Made by a program: the position numbers and the translations under genes
NCBI GenBank assembly: GCA_036365515.1
Contig: CM070876.1
Location: 100,812,310 to 100,876,309, forward strand
Reading direction: 5' to 3'
From: Torymus aiolomorphi
Taxonomy: Eukaryota; Arthropoda; Insecta; Hymenoptera; Torymidae
DNA length: 64,000 nt
Shown: positions 62,870 to 64,000 of the stretch, one piece after another
Layout: every line of letters begins with the position of its first letter
Numbering within the stretch: position 1 is the stretch's first letter
The notes under the pieces: model-generated
Told to the model about the DNA's origin: nothing
The model's input: only the letters and a program-made list of their open reading frames with translations
The model's database searches: none

Positions 62870-62943
62870 AGACAATGGGAATCGAACACGCGACCCTTGG
62901 CACGGTAGTCGGACGCTCCAACCACTCACCTATGAAAGACTTC
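62870..62943 (-). tRNA. tRNA-like pseudogene (possible SINE-type remnant)
   Basis: On the minus strand the sequence holds a B-box-like GTGTTCGATTCCC and, upstream, an A-box-like GGTGAGTGGTTGGAGCG followed by CCGACTACCGTGCCA. Spacing is tRNA-like, but the T-stem pairs poorly and the acceptor stem cannot be closed. It is probably a tRNA-derived pseudogene. Confidence 0.5.
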
Positions 62944-63693
62944 CAGTTTCTCTTTTCGAAAGTGATACATAAGCTATACTACGATGTACGCGTTATTCAA
63001 TGGCTTCTTTATTAATCGATAATCAAATTTAATATAGTTACTTTATATAAAAATATAATAAATAAATAAAAATAATTTTTGTTGGTCATAAATAAAGGAA
63101 ATATGTAAAGGGTGTACATATAATCTCTACCATACCGACATCGTTATTTGATTTTTATTTACTACTACTATAATAGTGCGCACTTCTTTTTAAACGAATG
63201 CGATTTTCTTCACAATTTAAGACTTCCTTTTTTCTTTTTTTTTTTAATTCATGCTAAAATTTGAGATTAAAAGTTTTTTTAAATTTCAGCTTAAAAATGT
63301 TCTCATTTATTCTTCAGCAATACGTATTTTTAAATTTAAATATAATAATAATCTAATCAATAATGAGATGAGTTACCTTTTTATCAAGACGTAATGTTTA
63401 CATGAACTGTGAAAAACAGAAAATCGCACTAATTTAAAAAAAAAGTTCGCAGGGTTATAGTAATTAAAATTAAATAACAATCCCACACACCATGAAAGAA
63501 AACTGAAATAATTACATGAAATAAGTCATGAATTAATATATTGAAATGATTTAGAAAGGATTTTAAAAGGAAAAAAAATTAATTTTAAATTAATTTTTAA
63601 AATAATATATGGAATACTAACAAAATACTTTCAAAAATCCTCCAAAAAAAGAAAAATTGTTTTTCCAAAAAATAATTACATGAATATAAAAAT
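62944..63693. other. AT-rich stretch, no gene
   Basis: No frame or motif; several poly(T)/poly(A) runs (63236-63248 and 63435-63443). Confidence 0.4.
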
Positions 63694-64000
63694 TCTACAT
63701 TATAAAATTTGGTCAAAATTTGGTCCATTTCTTTGTTGATTAGTAAGGCTGACTAGGCTATAGTATTACAGCTTAGACGACTACATCATATAATAAATAT
63801 GTGGTTACGAGAAAACCTCTTAATGAATAGTTACACAAATCTCGTTAGGTTGCTAAACCTATTAGTTTTGTACACATCGTCATGACAAGCATTAATCATA
63901 GCATTAGCATTTTCTTAGACAACTTTGTTAAAGTCAGCTAACAAAGTCTACATTATAAAAATTTGTGAAAATTGGGACCATTTCTTTGTTGATTAGTAAG
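63694..64000. repeat. Direct repeat of about 53 bp at the window end
   Basis: TCTACATTATAAAATTTGGTC to GATTAGTAAG (63694-63746) recurs at 63948-64000 with a few changes (shared: CATTTCTTTGTTGATTAGTA). Spacing is about 254 bases, so a tandem array may continue beyond the window. Confidence 0.75.

Overview
The window looks like a transposon-dense, AT-rich insect genome segment. Hymenoptera, perhaps an ant, is my guess from the mix of insect-type Copia, BEL/Pao, Gypsy, Penelope and RNase H-bearing LINE elements, but no species-diagnostic gene is present. I find no intact host gene. Host-like coding sequence is limited to a fragment of an RNA polymerase second-largest subunit (29937-30245, closest in my reading to Pol III RPC2) and a broken copy of the SWT1 PIN-domain ribonuclease gene (57787-59600).

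Layout. 1-5508: AT-rich DNA with palindromic motif arrays, a TTAA-flanked foldback element and two (TA)n-bounded palindromic elements. 5509-19432: a Copia retrotransposon with exact CAAAC target duplications and a deep nest of insertions. A second, reversed Copia (5680-7476, TSD AAAGC) sits in its 5' LTR. A Penelope-like element (about 8780-16000) sits in its body, and a full-length LINE (9220-14390, 14-bp TSD) sits inside the Penelope. 19995-26083: a decayed BEL/Pao element on the minus strand. 26160-29895: a block bounded by short inverted repeats, holding an LTR/leader fragment and a Crypton-like tyrosine recombinase gene. 29937-34050: the polymerase fragment, tandem repeats and two TTAA elements. 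34051-45045: an element with about 125-bp inverted ends, split by a young Gypsy (34220-44365, TSD ATTC) that carries an extra 3' ORF. 45046-50085: microsatellite and three tandem-repeat fields. 50086-57073: a dense run of palindromic, (TA)n-bounded elements, including a DNA transposon with about 265-bp inverted arms and a transposase-like protein I cannot place. 57787-64000: the SWT1 copy with two MITEs in it, several motif-array elements and a tRNA-like sequence.

Two patterns stand out. First, elements at 4764-4990, 5025-5262, 51655-51805, 51976-52690 and 56841-57073 have different bodies and different internal repeat motifs, yet share a core (consensus ATTATTTCTTTAGTCACTTG) and lie against (TA)n tracts. 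Second, a group of elements shares related ends (CCCTACTGAAAAAT or CACTATTAAAAAT types), but each is filled with copies of its own short palindromic motif. These look like non-autonomous elements whose ends are conserved while their internal binding-site-like arrays have diversified.

Decay style differs by element. The Copia and LINE frames are broken mainly by in-frame stops. The Gypsy and part of the BEL are broken by single-base shifts at homopolymers even though the Gypsy LTRs are nearly identical, which suggests consensus error as well as real decay. All names come from reading motifs by eye; no database search was possible.
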